From Fasciola hepatica (lineage: Eukaryota > Platyhelminthes > Trematoda > Plagiorchiida > Fasciolidae), in the NCBI GenBank assembly GCA_948099385.1, contig CANUEZ040000160.1, positions 124,001-188,000 on the forward strand: 64,000 nt of DNA, read 5' to 3'. Under the pieces are notes generated by a model. The model was not told where the DNA came from, made no database searches, and saw only the letters and a program-made list of their open reading frames with translations. Positions 20,851 through 29,909 of this stretch are shown in pieces. Numbering within the stretch: the first letter of the stretch is position 1; each line of letters begins with the position of its first letter. The position numbers and the translations under genes were made by a program.

Positions 20851-21230
20851 ATACAGACCGCTTAGAGTCAGGGCCAATTGGTTGTTTGCCTAAAGTGAGT
20901 TTGGTCATGAATTTGCGTATAAAAAATGCAGCCATCTCCGGGTCATCACTGCCATGCAGTTCAAGGCTAGCTTGAACGAGGCTTGGCCATCAGTGCTCCC
21001 CATCTTCCTTTAGAACCCGAAATACTTACATCACTCATCATTTCCATCTATTGTATTTCCTCCTAAACATCTCAATTCGACCTCTTCGCCAGTCTCCAAC
21101 GCCTTCCCCTCAACGTATTCATTTATTTATTCCGTTTCTCACTGTGCACTTAGTATTCTTCACCCCTACGAGTTCCATGGATCAGACACTGCTCCGCTGG
21201 TCTACACCTGTCGTGTGTTCGTACTGTCTC
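20851..21230 (+). repeat. Repeat R copy 2, right part, followed by LINE 3' tail copy 2
   Basis: 20851-20925 continues the R copy after the gypsy insertion and aligns with 2578-2645 (ccaattggttgtttg, ctaaag). From about 20945 the sequence aligns with the C-terminus and 3' tail of the LINE at 2040-2290 (gcttggccatcagtg, agaacccgaaatactta). The order of R and LINE tail is swapped relative to the first locus. Confidence 0.6.
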
Positions 21231-22398
21231 AGCTTTTGACCCGATCAAACTGTGAAACCCTGTGCTTTCTGGAATGGAGCCTGATTTTACGCTCTAAAAT
21301 TGAATCCGTCGACCTCGAGGTGCCAAGAAAATACTTTTGGAGCCAAAGCACGATGATACTGAGGCTCATGCCCTCAAGAATCTGGACTCTCGTTGGCCCA
21401 GCTGCAGGTCCTGTGATCCGACCTGACTTGTTCGAGAGAGGGATCTAGTCTGGTACATATTTTTCCCGAAATTACGTCTTTCGAGTAACGGAATGCAACC
21501 CCGAGCTCCTCCGTGGGTAGAGACGTGCGTCGGTAAGTCCAGCTATATATGCCATGGCGTCATAAGGCGTACACGCCTTATGAAGAGAACTTTGATGCTG
21601 GAGGTTAATTACGGCGGAGCTCACAACAAATATGCGTTCGAGAAAACGGTATGGGTGTAACTTACCGCCTAGAGAAGTTTACGTCGGAGCGGAATGCTGT
21701 GTTCTCTAGGGGCTAATATTAAAAAGCGCAAAGTTGATCGGTATGAACCAAACATACGGGCGCGGGAAAAGGCCAATCTTGAAGCATCTTGCAGGTACGC
21801 GCGATAACTGATACCTATTTTTATGCATTATACAGCCAGTGGTAAATACGCTATCATAAATATGGAAAGAATGTAATGCTTCCCTTAGGAGACCCAGAGA
21901 GTCATTTTCAAAATCTGCAAAATTCTTGTACGTACCATGAGTTAAGCGATGAAATGCCCCGGGACCACCAACGGCAGCCGCACTCACGGAGCTGGTGACC
22001 ACCACGGTCAACGAAGGTGAAAACCTTGACCATAACGCTTATACACCCTTGTGGCACGCACTCAAACAAAAGTCGCACTATAACATTTCGCGTCAAGCTA
22101 GTTTTCACTGGGTACCAATTCATCAGTTTCAACTGTGTCACATATTTTGGCATCAACCTCTGTCGGGCTACGTTTAAGCCCGTGATTAAACACTAACAAT
22201 TTATCCGCTACGGTTGTTCCGAAATACGAAGCAGTTGCCGGGCTTCAAATGATTTGCGTTTCGTATTTATATTGAGAAAAAATTAGACAATCTTCCCCTG
22301 ATGAAATTATTCTGGTCAATCAACAATTCTTTACACAATCACGCAATTACTTGGGAGTAGCCGGTGGGACGATGAATACTTGTTTTTGCTGACTGTCC
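21231..22398. other. No recognised gene
   Basis: The frames here are short and without motifs. The stretch ends abruptly where the duplicated gypsy 3' end begins at 22399. Confidence 0.4.
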
Positions 22399-23378
22399 TT
22401 CGTAACGATGCTGTTCGGAAACCACTCACACCACCGTATGACGGTCCATTTAAGGTACTTAGTCGCACAGACAAATATTTCGTGGTTCAGAAAGCCGATA
22501 AGCAAGACACAGTTTCCATTGACAGATTAAAACCCGCGTATTTTTATACATCTCCATCACCAGCAACACCGACACCATCACCATCCACAGACACACCACC
22601 AACAATTTCTGTTGATGATCCAAACTCTATCATCACACCAGACACTACACCACACCCGCCAGCACCACCACAGCAACAACCTTCCCTGGTAACCCGCCGT
22701 TCCGGCAGAAACGTTCGAAAGTCTGTCAGATTTCAAGACTTTGTTAGTTGACGTTTTCTTTCGCTAACCGTTTCCTCTTTCTGTTTTTCTATCGAGCGTT
22801 TATTTTGTACAACAAACGCTCTGGCGGGGGAGTTGTGTAGATACCTGTACACTTCCGACTTTTTTCCATGATTTTCAACGTCCCTTGGTGCGACACTCCT
22901 TTGTTGTACCGACGTTTTAATGTAAAACACACACCTTTTGGTCGTCACCACCGCGCAATACAAAAAGGCTGTAAATAAATCTTTCATTCTGGCACGGTCT
23001 CATCTTCTGGTTTGGAGTGTCTTGGAATCATATCGGTCGGAACTAACTGTGTGAAACAAAACATTTTAGAAGCTTCAACGGCGTCTCTTAGCACTTCGCT
23101 CAATACCATCCTGTTCTGTCCAACGGATGGCTGTCAGACCGAACTGAACTGAAGACATTGGCGGATATTGGATCTTCGACGCTCATTTTCTGATCACAAG
23201 AACACTGAACAACTGTGAGTTTGAGTCACACCTTTTGTTTCATTTTAATTCTTAATGTACATACCCTTTTGGCCTTTTTATCACCGCACGCTCCTCCGCC
23301 CATCTTAGTTTGCTAGTGTCGTCTTAGATATTGTTGACATTCATCTGGTGTACCATATAGACAGAGTAGTACGCTACA
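22399..23378 (+). mobile_element. Inverted duplicate of the CsRn1-like 3' end (truncated copy A)
   Basis: This holds the last 117 or so codons of pol (RNDAVRKPLTPPYDGP to the end at 22751), a polypurine tract (ggcgggggagttg, 22823-22835) and a complete 543-bp LTR (22836-23378). It appears to be an exact inverted match of 23685-24664; both arms are 980 bp, and the two encoded protein segments are identical. Its LTR is closer to the left LTR of the neighbouring full element than that element's own two LTRs are to each other. That suggests an inverted duplication rather than an independent insertion. Confidence 0.85.
22836..23378 (+). repeat. CsRn1-like LTR, copy A
   Basis: 543 bp, starting TGTAG and ending CTACA (perfect 5-bp inverted termini). 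It contains a gtaaataaatctttc stretch that could hold the poly(A) signal AATAAA near 22974. Confidence 0.9.
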
Positions 23379-23613
23379 CATCCGACCAACCTGCACTCGG
23401 GAGCACCAGACTGGAGTTTCGCTTTTGTTAGAGTTCATCAGTGGTGCATATCCTCCGCCACACCCAGGGTTTGAACCCAGGCCCTTTCACCTCGAAGGCG
23501 TGTGTGCTACCACTAAGCCACCCCGCTCTCATCCGGACTGATCCGAATCGCCAAGGTAAGCTTGTTCAGATGTCGACCTCTGGGACAGTTAGAGATGCCC
23601 GACAGCAGGGAAT
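23379..23613 (-). mobile_element. tRNA-derived SINE, minus strand
   Basis: The reverse complement gives the SINE from its upstream region (gctgtcgggcatctct), through the tRNA-like part (ggggtggcttagtggtagc; ggttcaaaccctggg), to the hammerhead-like core and accaacctgc end. It stops at 'gatg', where LTR A begins. It sits head to head with a plus-strand SINE piece. Confidence 0.8.
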
Positions 23614-23684
23614 ATGCACCACTAATGAGCTTCAACAAGAGCGAAACTCCAGTCTGGTGCTCCCGAGTGCAGGTTGGTCGGATG
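23614..23684 (+). mobile_element. tRNA-derived SINE, hammerhead part, cut by gypsy B
   Basis: This runs from ggaatatgcacc through CTAATGA, stem II and GAAAC to gttggtcggatg. The gypsy LTR starts at 23685; the SINE resumes at 28979 with the duplicated gatg and acctgaggtttgtg. Confidence 0.8.
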
Positions 23685-24227
23685 TGTAGCGTACTACTCT
23701 GTCTATATGGTACACCAGATGAATGTCAACAATATCTAAGACGACACTAGCAAACTAAGATGGGCGGAGGAGCGTGCGGTGATAAAAAGGCCAAAAGGGT
23801 ATGTACATTAAGAATTAAAATGAAACAAAAGGTGTGACTCAAACTCACAGTTGTTCAGTGTTCTTGTGATCAGAAAATGAGCGTCGAAGATCCAATATCC
23901 GCCAATGTCTTCAGTTCAGTTCGGTCTGACAGCCATCCGTTGGACAGAACAGGATGGTATTGAGCGAAGTGCTAAGAGACGCCGTTGAAGCTTCTAAAAT
24001 GTTTTGTTTCACACAGTTAGTTCCGACCGATATGATTCCAAGACACTCCAAACCAGAAGATGAGACCGTGCCAGAATGAAAGATTTATTTACAGCCTTTT
24101 TGTATTGCGCGGTGGTGACGACCAAAAGGTGTGTGTTTTACATTAAAACGTCGGTACAACAAAGGAGTGTCGCACCAAGGGACGTTGAAAATCATGGAAA
24201 AAAGTCGGAAGTGTACAGGTATCTACA
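23685..24227 (-). repeat. CsRn1-like 3' LTR
   Basis: 543 bp, with TGTAG/CTACA termini. It appears identical to copy A in reverse complement and differs from its own 5' LTR at several sites (for example gtgtacaggtatctaca here against atatacaggtacctaca there). Confidence 0.92.
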
Positions 24228-24311
24228 CAACTCCCCCGCCAGAGCGTTTGTTGTACAAAATAAACGCTCGATAGAAAAACAGAAAGAGGAAACGGTTAGC
24301 GAAAGAAAACG

Positions 24312-25829
24312 TCAACTAACAAAGTCTTGAAATCTGACAGACTTTCGAACGTTTCTGCCGGAACGGCGGGTTACCAGGGAAGGTTGTTGCTGTGGTGGTG
24401 CTGGCGGGTGTGGTGTAGTGTCTGGTGTGATGATAGAGTTTGGATCATCAACAGAAATTGTTGGTGGTGTGTCTGTGGATGGTGATGGTGTCGGTGTTGC
24501 TGGTGATGGAGATGTATAAAAATACGCGGGTTTTAATCTGTCAATGGAAACTGTGTCTTGCTTATCGGCTTTCTGAACCACGAAATATTTGTCTGTGCGA
24601 CTAAGTACCTTAAATGGACCGTCATACGGTGGTGTGAGTGGTTTCCGAACAGCATCGTTACGAATAAAAACGAAAGGTGACGTATATAGATCATTATGTA
24701 CAAAAACGTGTGTGGATGACGAGCGAGTGGGTGTTGGACGAAGGTGTGACATACGGTCTTTGAGTTGTTGGACAAATTGGGATGGGTTGGGACTGGCATC
24801 AGTGTTGGGTTGAACATACTCACCTGGAAGGCATATGGTGGTACCGAAAACGAGTTCAGCCGACGTGCTGTGGAGATCGTCTTTGACTGAGGACCGCAGA
24901 CCCAAGAGAACTAGTGGCAGGTTGTCGCTCCAGTTATTGGGGTTTGGCTGTGATATCGGTGCTGCTTTGAGTTGACGGTGTAGGCACTCTACCATGCCAT
25001 TGGACGAAGGATGGTATGCAGTTGCTGTGATGTGTTTACAGCCAGGCAGTTTAGTGAACTCACGAAACAAAGTCGACTGGAATTGGCTGCCACGGTCTGT
25101 GGTGACGGTAGATGGTACACCAAATGTAGCAATCCAGTGTTGGAGTAGTACTTTCGCTATATTTTCTGCCGAGGTGTCGGAAATGGGTACTGCCACCGGC
25201 CAGCGTGTGAAACGATCAACAACGGTTAATAAGTGGGTATGTCCATTTGACGGTGGTAGTGGACCAACAAAATCGACGTGAATATGTGTGAAACGGACGT
25301 CGGGAATGGTGAACGTACTGGGAGGAGAAATAGTGTGGCGGTGGACTTTGTTTTTCTGACATTGTAAACACTGTTTAGTCCATAATGCAATGTCGGAATT
25401 CATATTGGGCCAAACAAATCTGGCAGAAATGAGTTTGCGAGATGCACGAATACCAGGATGGGAACGAGAATAAAAATGATCGAAAACGATCTTCCTGTAG
25501 CAAGTTGGAACGATAGGACGAGGGTTACCTGTAGACCAGTCACACAGAACTGTGCTATCGGCTGAAGGTAGAGGAGAATCCTTGAGCTGGAGTGTGGAGG
25601 ATGTGCGCAGTTTGAGAAAGGATGGATCATCACGCTGGAGGTTTGCCAGTTCCGTAAGATCAAATTTAGTCTGCACCGTGTTGATGTCAGGTCTGGATAA
25701 TGCATCAGCCACAACATTATCAACTCCACGCACGTAGCGGATGTCTGTTGTGAACTGAGAAATATAATCTAAATAGCGGATATCTCTGGGTGAATGTCGG
25801 TCAGGCTTGGCATGAAGTGCGTGTGTCAA
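24312..25829 (-). CDS. CsRn1-like integrase (with RNase H end)
   Basis: An uninterrupted 505-codon frame. It opens with the RNase H end (RDIRYLDYISQFTTDIRYV, then VVADALSR) and the zinc domain (HPGIRASRKLI and CLQCQKNK). The core has VDFVGPLP (first Asp), VDRFTRWPVAVP, TTDRGSQFQS (second Asp) and SSNGMVE (Glu). The C-terminus has PYDGPFKVLSRTDKYFVV and a long Pro/Thr/Ser-rich stretch (PATPTPSPSTDTPP), ending RKSVRFQDFVS. The intact catalytic triad suggests recent activity. Integrase would insert the DNA copy into the genome. The element's upstream frames carry stops, so it is not autonomous as read. Confidence 0.9.
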   Translation of the reverse strand: MTHALHAKPDRHSPRDIRYLDYISQFTTDIRYVRGVDNVVADALSRPDINTVQTKFDLTELANLQRDDPSFLKLRTSSTLQLKDSPLPSADSTVLCDWSTGNPRPIVPTCYRKIVFDHFYSRSHPGIRASRKLISARFVWPNMNSDIALWTKQCLQCQKNKVHRHTISPPSTFTIPDVRFTHIHVDFVGPLPPSNGHTHLLTVVDRFTRWPVAVPISDTSAENIAKVLLQHWIATFGVPSTVTTDRGSQFQSTLFREFTKLPGCKHITATAYHPSSNGMVECLHRQLKAAPISQPNPNNWSDNLPLVLLGLRSSVKDDLHSTSAELVFGTTICLPGEYVQPNTDASPNPSQFVQQLKDRMSHLRPTPTRSSSTHVFVHNDLYTSPFVFIRNDAVRKPLTPPYDGPFKVLSRTDKYFVVQKADKQDTVSIDRLKPAYFYTSPSPATPTPSPSTDTPPTISVDDPNSIITPDTTPHPPAPPQQQPSLVTRRSGRNVRKSVRFQDFVS

Positions 25830-26055
25830 GGTTTGTGGTCAGTGTGCACACGAAATTGTCGTCCTTCCAAAAAGTGGCGGAAATGACGGATGGACAAGTA
25901 AATGGCCAGGAGTTCACGAGAAAACGTGCTGTATTTTGTCTGTGCCGCCTGGAGTTTTTGCGAGAAGAAGGCTAAGGGCTGTAATTGGTTGTCCTCTATT
26001 TGGTGAAGCACTGCACCGACTGCAGTATTTGATGCATCAGTCGTTAGGACTAACT
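25826..26055 (-). pseudogene. CsRn1-like RNase H
   Basis: Frame 26011-25826 gives LQPLAFFSQKLQAAQTKYSTF, SRELLAIYLSIRHFRHFLEG and VHTDHKP, the usual RNase H middle and end. The first catalytic block (an SDASNTAVGAVL-like segment) lies just above in another frame near 26035. A small frame change separates it from the 505-codon frame below. Confidence 0.8.
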
Positions 26056-27155
26056 CAGTATTTGATCCGAATGTGGATGGTGCAGCATGGTGGCATCTGC
26101 GGGAGCTTTTTGGCTTCTGTGAAAGCTGTCTCAGCCTCGGGAGAGAAATCGGCCGTCTTGACGTTGGATTTGAGAAGACCGGTTAAAGGTGAAACGATGG
26201 TCGCACAATGGGGAATGAAGCGACGGTAGTAGTTCAAAATTCCCAAGAAACGTCTTAACTGTGTGATCGTTTGAGGTGCAGGAAATGAGAGGATGCTGCG
26301 CACCTTATCCGGGAGGGGTGTCAAACCTTTTTGATCGATATGGTGCCCGATAAAGTCGAGGGACGGAACGCCGAACACGCATTTACTAGGGTTCAGCTGA
26401 AGTCCGTATTGTTGGAAACGTTGAAAGAGTTGAAGCAAGTGGCTGGCATGCTCCGATGGAGAGGCGCTGGCAATTAATATGTCGTCGATGTAGCCAAACG
26501 CGAAGGGTAGACCTCGAAGCACTTCATCGACGAATCGTTAGAACGTCTGGGCCGCGTTTCTCAATCCAAATGGCATGCGAATGAACTCGAACAGGACAAA
26601 AGGCGTGGTGATAGCTGTCTTGGGAATGTCTTCTTCGGCCACGGGGATTTGGTGATATGCCTTTACGAGGTCAACCTCGGAAAAGATTGTCTTCCCAGAG
26701 AGATTCTGTGCAAAATCATGAATGTGTGGGGTCGGGTACCTGTCGGGGACGGTGACGTTGTTGAGAGCACGGTAGTCTCCACAGGGTCTCCAATCACCAG
26801 ATGATTTTGGAACCATGTGCAAAGGCGAGGCCCATGGGCTTGAAGGCGGTCGAATGATGCCAAGATTCATCATATGTTCGAATTCAAGGCGTGCGATACT
26901 GAGTTTGTCGGCGTTGAGTCGTCGTGGTTGAAAGTGGACAGGTTGGCCTTTTGTAGCGATGTGGTGCTGCACAGCATGAGAGACTGGGTCGGTGAACTGA
27001 CACGGTTTAGTGAGGGATGGAAAGTCCTTCAAAATGTCAGCAAACGGCGATTGCGGTATCGCCAGCCAAATACCCAGGGAGTTGGTGCATTTACCAATGC
27101 CGACTGCACAAAGCTTGGTTGTGGTGTCTACCAGCTTGCGATTTTTGAGGTCCAC
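26055..27155 (-). pseudogene. CsRn1-like reverse transcriptase
   Basis: Frame 27155-26538 includes [65 protein letters not shown] and [16 protein letters not shown] at about 26537-26535 interrupts. The same frame resumes at 26522 with FGYIDDILIAS (active site YIDD intact), VFGVPSLDFIGHHI and LRRFLGILNYYRRFIP. The single stop is the main lesion. It shares its frame with protease, as expected for a Pol polyprotein. Confidence 0.88.
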
Positions 27156-27164
27156 AGTTAGGCC

Positions 27165-27515
27165 AAAGTGTGAGAGGAAATCCGCGCCAATAATGGGAGT
27201 CTGAACATCTGCCTGGATGAAAACCCATTGAAAAGAGCGTCAGAGGCCTAAATCAAGAGTGATGGACCGTTGGCCGAATGTCGCAATAGTTGTTGTGTTT
27301 GCTGCTTGCAGTGTAGAGTGAGATGGTTTGAGGCCGTGATGTTTGGGTGGGGGGATTACACTGATCTCGGCGCCGGTATCAATGAGGAATCGAAGACCAC
27401 TGGATCGGTCAACGATATAAAATAGGCGACTTTCATGTGGAGGGCCAGCCCTAGTCGTCGCCGTTACTGGCTGGCCTGGTAGTTTGACTGTGGGGTGTAA
27501 GTGCAGAATGAACAT
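27165..27515 (-). pseudogene. CsRn1-like aspartic protease
   Basis: The frame contains GLRFLIDTGAEISVIPP (active-site DTGA intact) near 27380, followed by a LQAANTTTIATFGQRS block. A TGA at about 27239-27237 precedes the [12 protein letters not shown] flap-side motif near 27190. The frame differs from Gag and matches reverse transcriptase, so a Gag-Pol frameshift near 27500 is likely part of the normal design. Confidence 0.85.
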
Positions 27516-28357
27516 GGAGGATCACAGCGGCGTGCCTTGGAGCCGAATGTGCGGTGGTACCAACACCAGGTTCGTAATCGGCGGTTTCTGGACCGTGATC
27601 TAGGTCGATGAGGTACTTCGGCGGACACAGGTCGATGAGTAGTAAATGCGTTGCACATTGCACTGACCTGATTGCACAACATGCGAACGGTTTCTTTTAG
27701 GTCCGTAATGTCCTTATCGATATGCGAGTGATGGGATGGGGAATCAGGACTGCGAGAAACGTCGCCAAGGCGATCTGGGGCAGGTGCTGGTAATGCCATA
27801 GGGGATTCGTGTGTCGGAGTGGTTTCGGCGGGTGATGTCATGTGAACACAGGGTCTACCAGCCGGGTAGCATTCCATTATTCTATCGGCGTGTTGCGCAA
27901 CCTTGTCAAGTGGAGCAGTGGGTTCAAGCATTGACAGGACCTGCTGCATCGGGAGAGGTAGTTTATCAACTCATTTCTCCCTGAAAATGGCATCGTCCAT
28001 TTGCCGTCCAGCCAGTAGCGACCGCATGTGGCGCATAAGCTGGGGCGCAGTTTAGTCTCCGAGCTCCACCGATAGGAACAGTTCACGGAGCATTTTTCCG
28101 GTACGCTGAATGACTGCTTCCTTAAGCTTCGTGTAAGGAGCTTCTGGTGGAATCGGATCGAGGAGAACTTCCACGTCAACAGCGATGTCAAAAGGAAGCG
28201 CTTGGACAAAGTGAGAGTACTTCACGCGCTCGCCGGTTATACGTCGAGTGGCAAATACGGCTTCTATTTGTCGAAACCACACTCGAGGGTTGGTCGGGGC
28301 AAAAACGGGCAGTTTCAAAGCAACCGCGTAGATGTCAGTAGATTCGCTGTCAGACAT
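27464..28357 (-). pseudogene. CsRn1-like Gag with C-H-C-C finger
   Basis: Start codon at 28357. The capsid part has KLPVFAPTNPRVWFRQIEAVF and FDIAVDVEVLLDPIPP, then AVIQRTGKMLRELF. Two in-frame stops lie near 28053 and 27970. The frame continues with MQQVLSMLEP and ends in the nucleocapsid finger CWYHRTFGSKARRCDPPCSF, where C-H-C-C replaces the common C-C-H-C. This finger is the diagnostic feature of CsRn1-type elements. The end overlaps protease in a different frame. Confidence 0.85.
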
Positions 28358-28435
28358 GGTGAATGGTGTGGAACTTGGACCAAAAGAATCAAGCTAGTGT
28401 CAAAGGATGGAAAAACAACCTGGGCTCACCAATTT

Positions 28436-28978
28436 TGTAGCGTACTACTCTGTCTATATGGTACACCAGATGAATGTCAACAATATCTAAGACGACACTA
28501 GCAAACTAAGATGGGCGGAGGAGCGTGCGGTGATAAAAAGGCCAAAAGGGTATGTACATTAAGAATTAAAATGAAACAAAAGGTGTGACTCAAACTCACA
28601 GTTGTTCAGTGTTCTTGTGATCAGAAAATGAGCGTCGAAGATCCAATATCCGCCAATGTCTTCAGTTCAGTTCGGTCTGACAGCCATCCGTTGGACAGAA
28701 CAGGATGGTATTGAGCGAAGTGCTAAGAGACGCCGTTGAAGCTTCTAAAATGTTTTGTTTCACACAGTTAGTTCCGACCGATATGATTCCAAGACACTCC
28801 AAACCAGAAGATGAGACCGTGCCAGAATGAAAGATTTATTTACAGCCTTTTTGTATTGCGCGGTAGTGACGACCAAAAGGTGTGTGTTTTACATTAAAAC
28901 GTCGGTACAACAAAGGAGTGTCGCACCAAGGGACGTTGAAAATCATGGAAAAAAGTCGGAAATATACAGGTACCTACA
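28436..28978 (-). repeat. CsRn1-like 5' LTR
   Basis: 543 bp, with the same termini. The sense-strand primer-binding tract begins three bases after its inner edge. On the plus strand the tract reads caacctgggctcacca, ending in CCA like a tRNA 3' end. Confidence 0.92.
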
Positions 28979-29028
28979 GATGACCTGAGGTTTGTGTGTG
29001 AAAGTGGAGTCCGAAGGACAGTCAGCAA
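28979..29028 (+). mobile_element. tRNA-derived SINE 3' end, continued from 23684
   Basis: This starts with the duplicated gatg and continues acctgaggtttgtgtgtgaaagtgg, then the hairpin gtccgaaggac and agtcagc. That is the normal SINE terminus. Confidence 0.8.
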
Positions 29029-29109
29029 AAGCGAATATTCATCATCCCACACACCACTCGCACGTAATTGCGTGATGATATACTAAAAATGCGATGCAGT
29101 TTTAAAATG

Positions 29110-29237
29110 GGGGGGGGATATGCTCCCCATCCTGTGGAGAAGACCTGGCTCGGTGGGAGGCATTCGCCTGGAGTTACCGGGGCTGGTGCCGTGTCTCCAT
29201 TCGAAGCTGTCGGGTATCTCTGGCTGTCCTAGAGGTC
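29110..29237 (+). mobile_element. tRNA-derived SINE, 5' leader fragment
   Basis: This matches the leader at 5285-5400 (gtggag..acctg..ggtgggag, ggtgccgtgtctcc) and reads into ctgtcctagaggtc. It switches to gypsy LTR sequence at 29234-29238, where both share GGTC. Confidence 0.7.
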
Positions 29238-29607
29238 TCATCTTCTGGTTTGGAGTGTCTTGGAATCATATCGGTCGGAACTAACTGTGTGAAACAAAAC
29301 ATTTTAGAAGCTTCAACGGCGTCTCTTAGCACTTCGCTCAATACCATCTTGTTCTGTCCAACGAATGGCTGTCAGACCGAACTGAACTGAAGACATTGGC
29401 GGATATTGGATCTTCGACGCTCATTTTCTGATCACAAGAACACTGAACAACTGTGAGTTTGAGTCACACCTTTTGTTTCATTTTAATTCTTAATGTACAT
29501 ACCCTTTTGGCCTTTTTATCACCGCACGCTCCTCCGCCCATCTTAGTTTGCTAGTGTCGTCTTAGATATTGTTGACATTCATCTGGTGTACCATATAGAC
29601 AGAGTAG
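29238..29607 (+). repeat. CsRn1-like LTR fragment (3' 370 bp)
   Basis: This corresponds to 23009-23378 of LTR A, with a few substitutions (for example ccatcttgttc for ccatcctgttc). It ends CTACA and is followed by the SINE in minus orientation, exactly as LTR A is. Confidence 0.88.
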
Positions 29608-29693
29608 TACGCTACACATCCGACCAACCTGCACTCGGGAGCACCAGACTGGAGTTTCGCTCTTGTTGAAGCTCATTAGTGGTGCATATTCCC
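29608..29693 (-). mobile_element. tRNA-derived SINE, hammerhead part, minus strand
   Basis: The reverse complement matches 23614-23684: ggaatatgcacc, CTAATGA, GAAAC, gttggtcggatg. It is head to head with the next copy. Confidence 0.8.
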
Positions 29694-29775
29694 TGCTGTC
29701 GGGCATCTCTAACTGTCCCAGAGGTCGACATCTGAACAAGCTTACCTTGGCGATTCGGATCAGTGCGGATGAGAG

Positions 29776-29850
29776 CGGGGTGGCTTAGTGGTAGCACACA
29801 CGCCTTCGAGGTGAAAGGGCCTGGGTTCAAACCCTGGGTGTGGCGGAGGA
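29776..29850 (+). other. tRNA-like region of the SINE (A and B boxes)
   Basis: A box tggcttagtgg and B box gggttcaaaccc are intact. Spacing is close to that of a tRNA, but the acceptor and anticodon stems do not fold convincingly, so this is a SINE promoter and not a functional tRNA gene. Confidence 0.75.
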
Positions 29851-29852
29851 TA

Positions 29853-29909
29853 TGCACCACTGATGAACTCTAACAAAAGCGAAACTCGAGTCTGGTGCTC
29901 CCGAGTGCA
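29853..29909 (+). ncRNA. Hammerhead-ribozyme-like core in the SINE
   Basis: The invariant pieces are present in order: CTGATGA (29860-29866), a stem-loop, GAAAC (29881-29885), a stem ACTCG/CGAGT, then GTGCA pairing with TGCAC upstream. In other copies stem II is clearly GCTC/GAGC; in this copy it has lost pairs. The base in the cleavage-site position appears to be G and not A, C or U, and two bases (ca) are left unpaired before CTGATGA, so self-cleavage is doubtful. Schistosome Sm-alpha SINEs carry active hammerheads next to tRNA-like promoters, which is the natural comparison. Confidence 0.55.

Larger units (their letters stand above)
23685..28978 (-). mobile_element. Complete CsRn1-like Ty3/gypsy retrotransposon (copy B)
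   Basis: Total length is 5294 bp, with 543-bp LTRs at 23685-24227 and 28436-28978 and a 4-bp target duplication GATG (23681-23684 and 28979-28982) inside a SINE. Order on the minus strand is Gag with a C-H-C-C finger, protease, reverse transcriptase, RNase H, integrase. That finger type and the polymerase wording are typical of the CsRn1 lineage of trematodes. Only a handful of stops and one or two frame changes are visible, so this is the youngest complete element in the window. The primer-binding tract starts 3 bp inside the 5' LTR (ttggtgagcccagg). Confidence 0.93.

Noticed and set aside
23441..23689. 82-codon frame repeated identically at 29860-29612, and an 84-codon frame repeated at 22733 and 24076
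   Set aside because: They lie in SINE and LTR sequence duplicated in reverse; the identity comes from the duplication and not from a conserved gene.
29776..29850. Functional tRNA gene
   Set aside because: A and B boxes are good, but the acceptor and anticodon stems do not fold and the unit recurs as part of a SINE.
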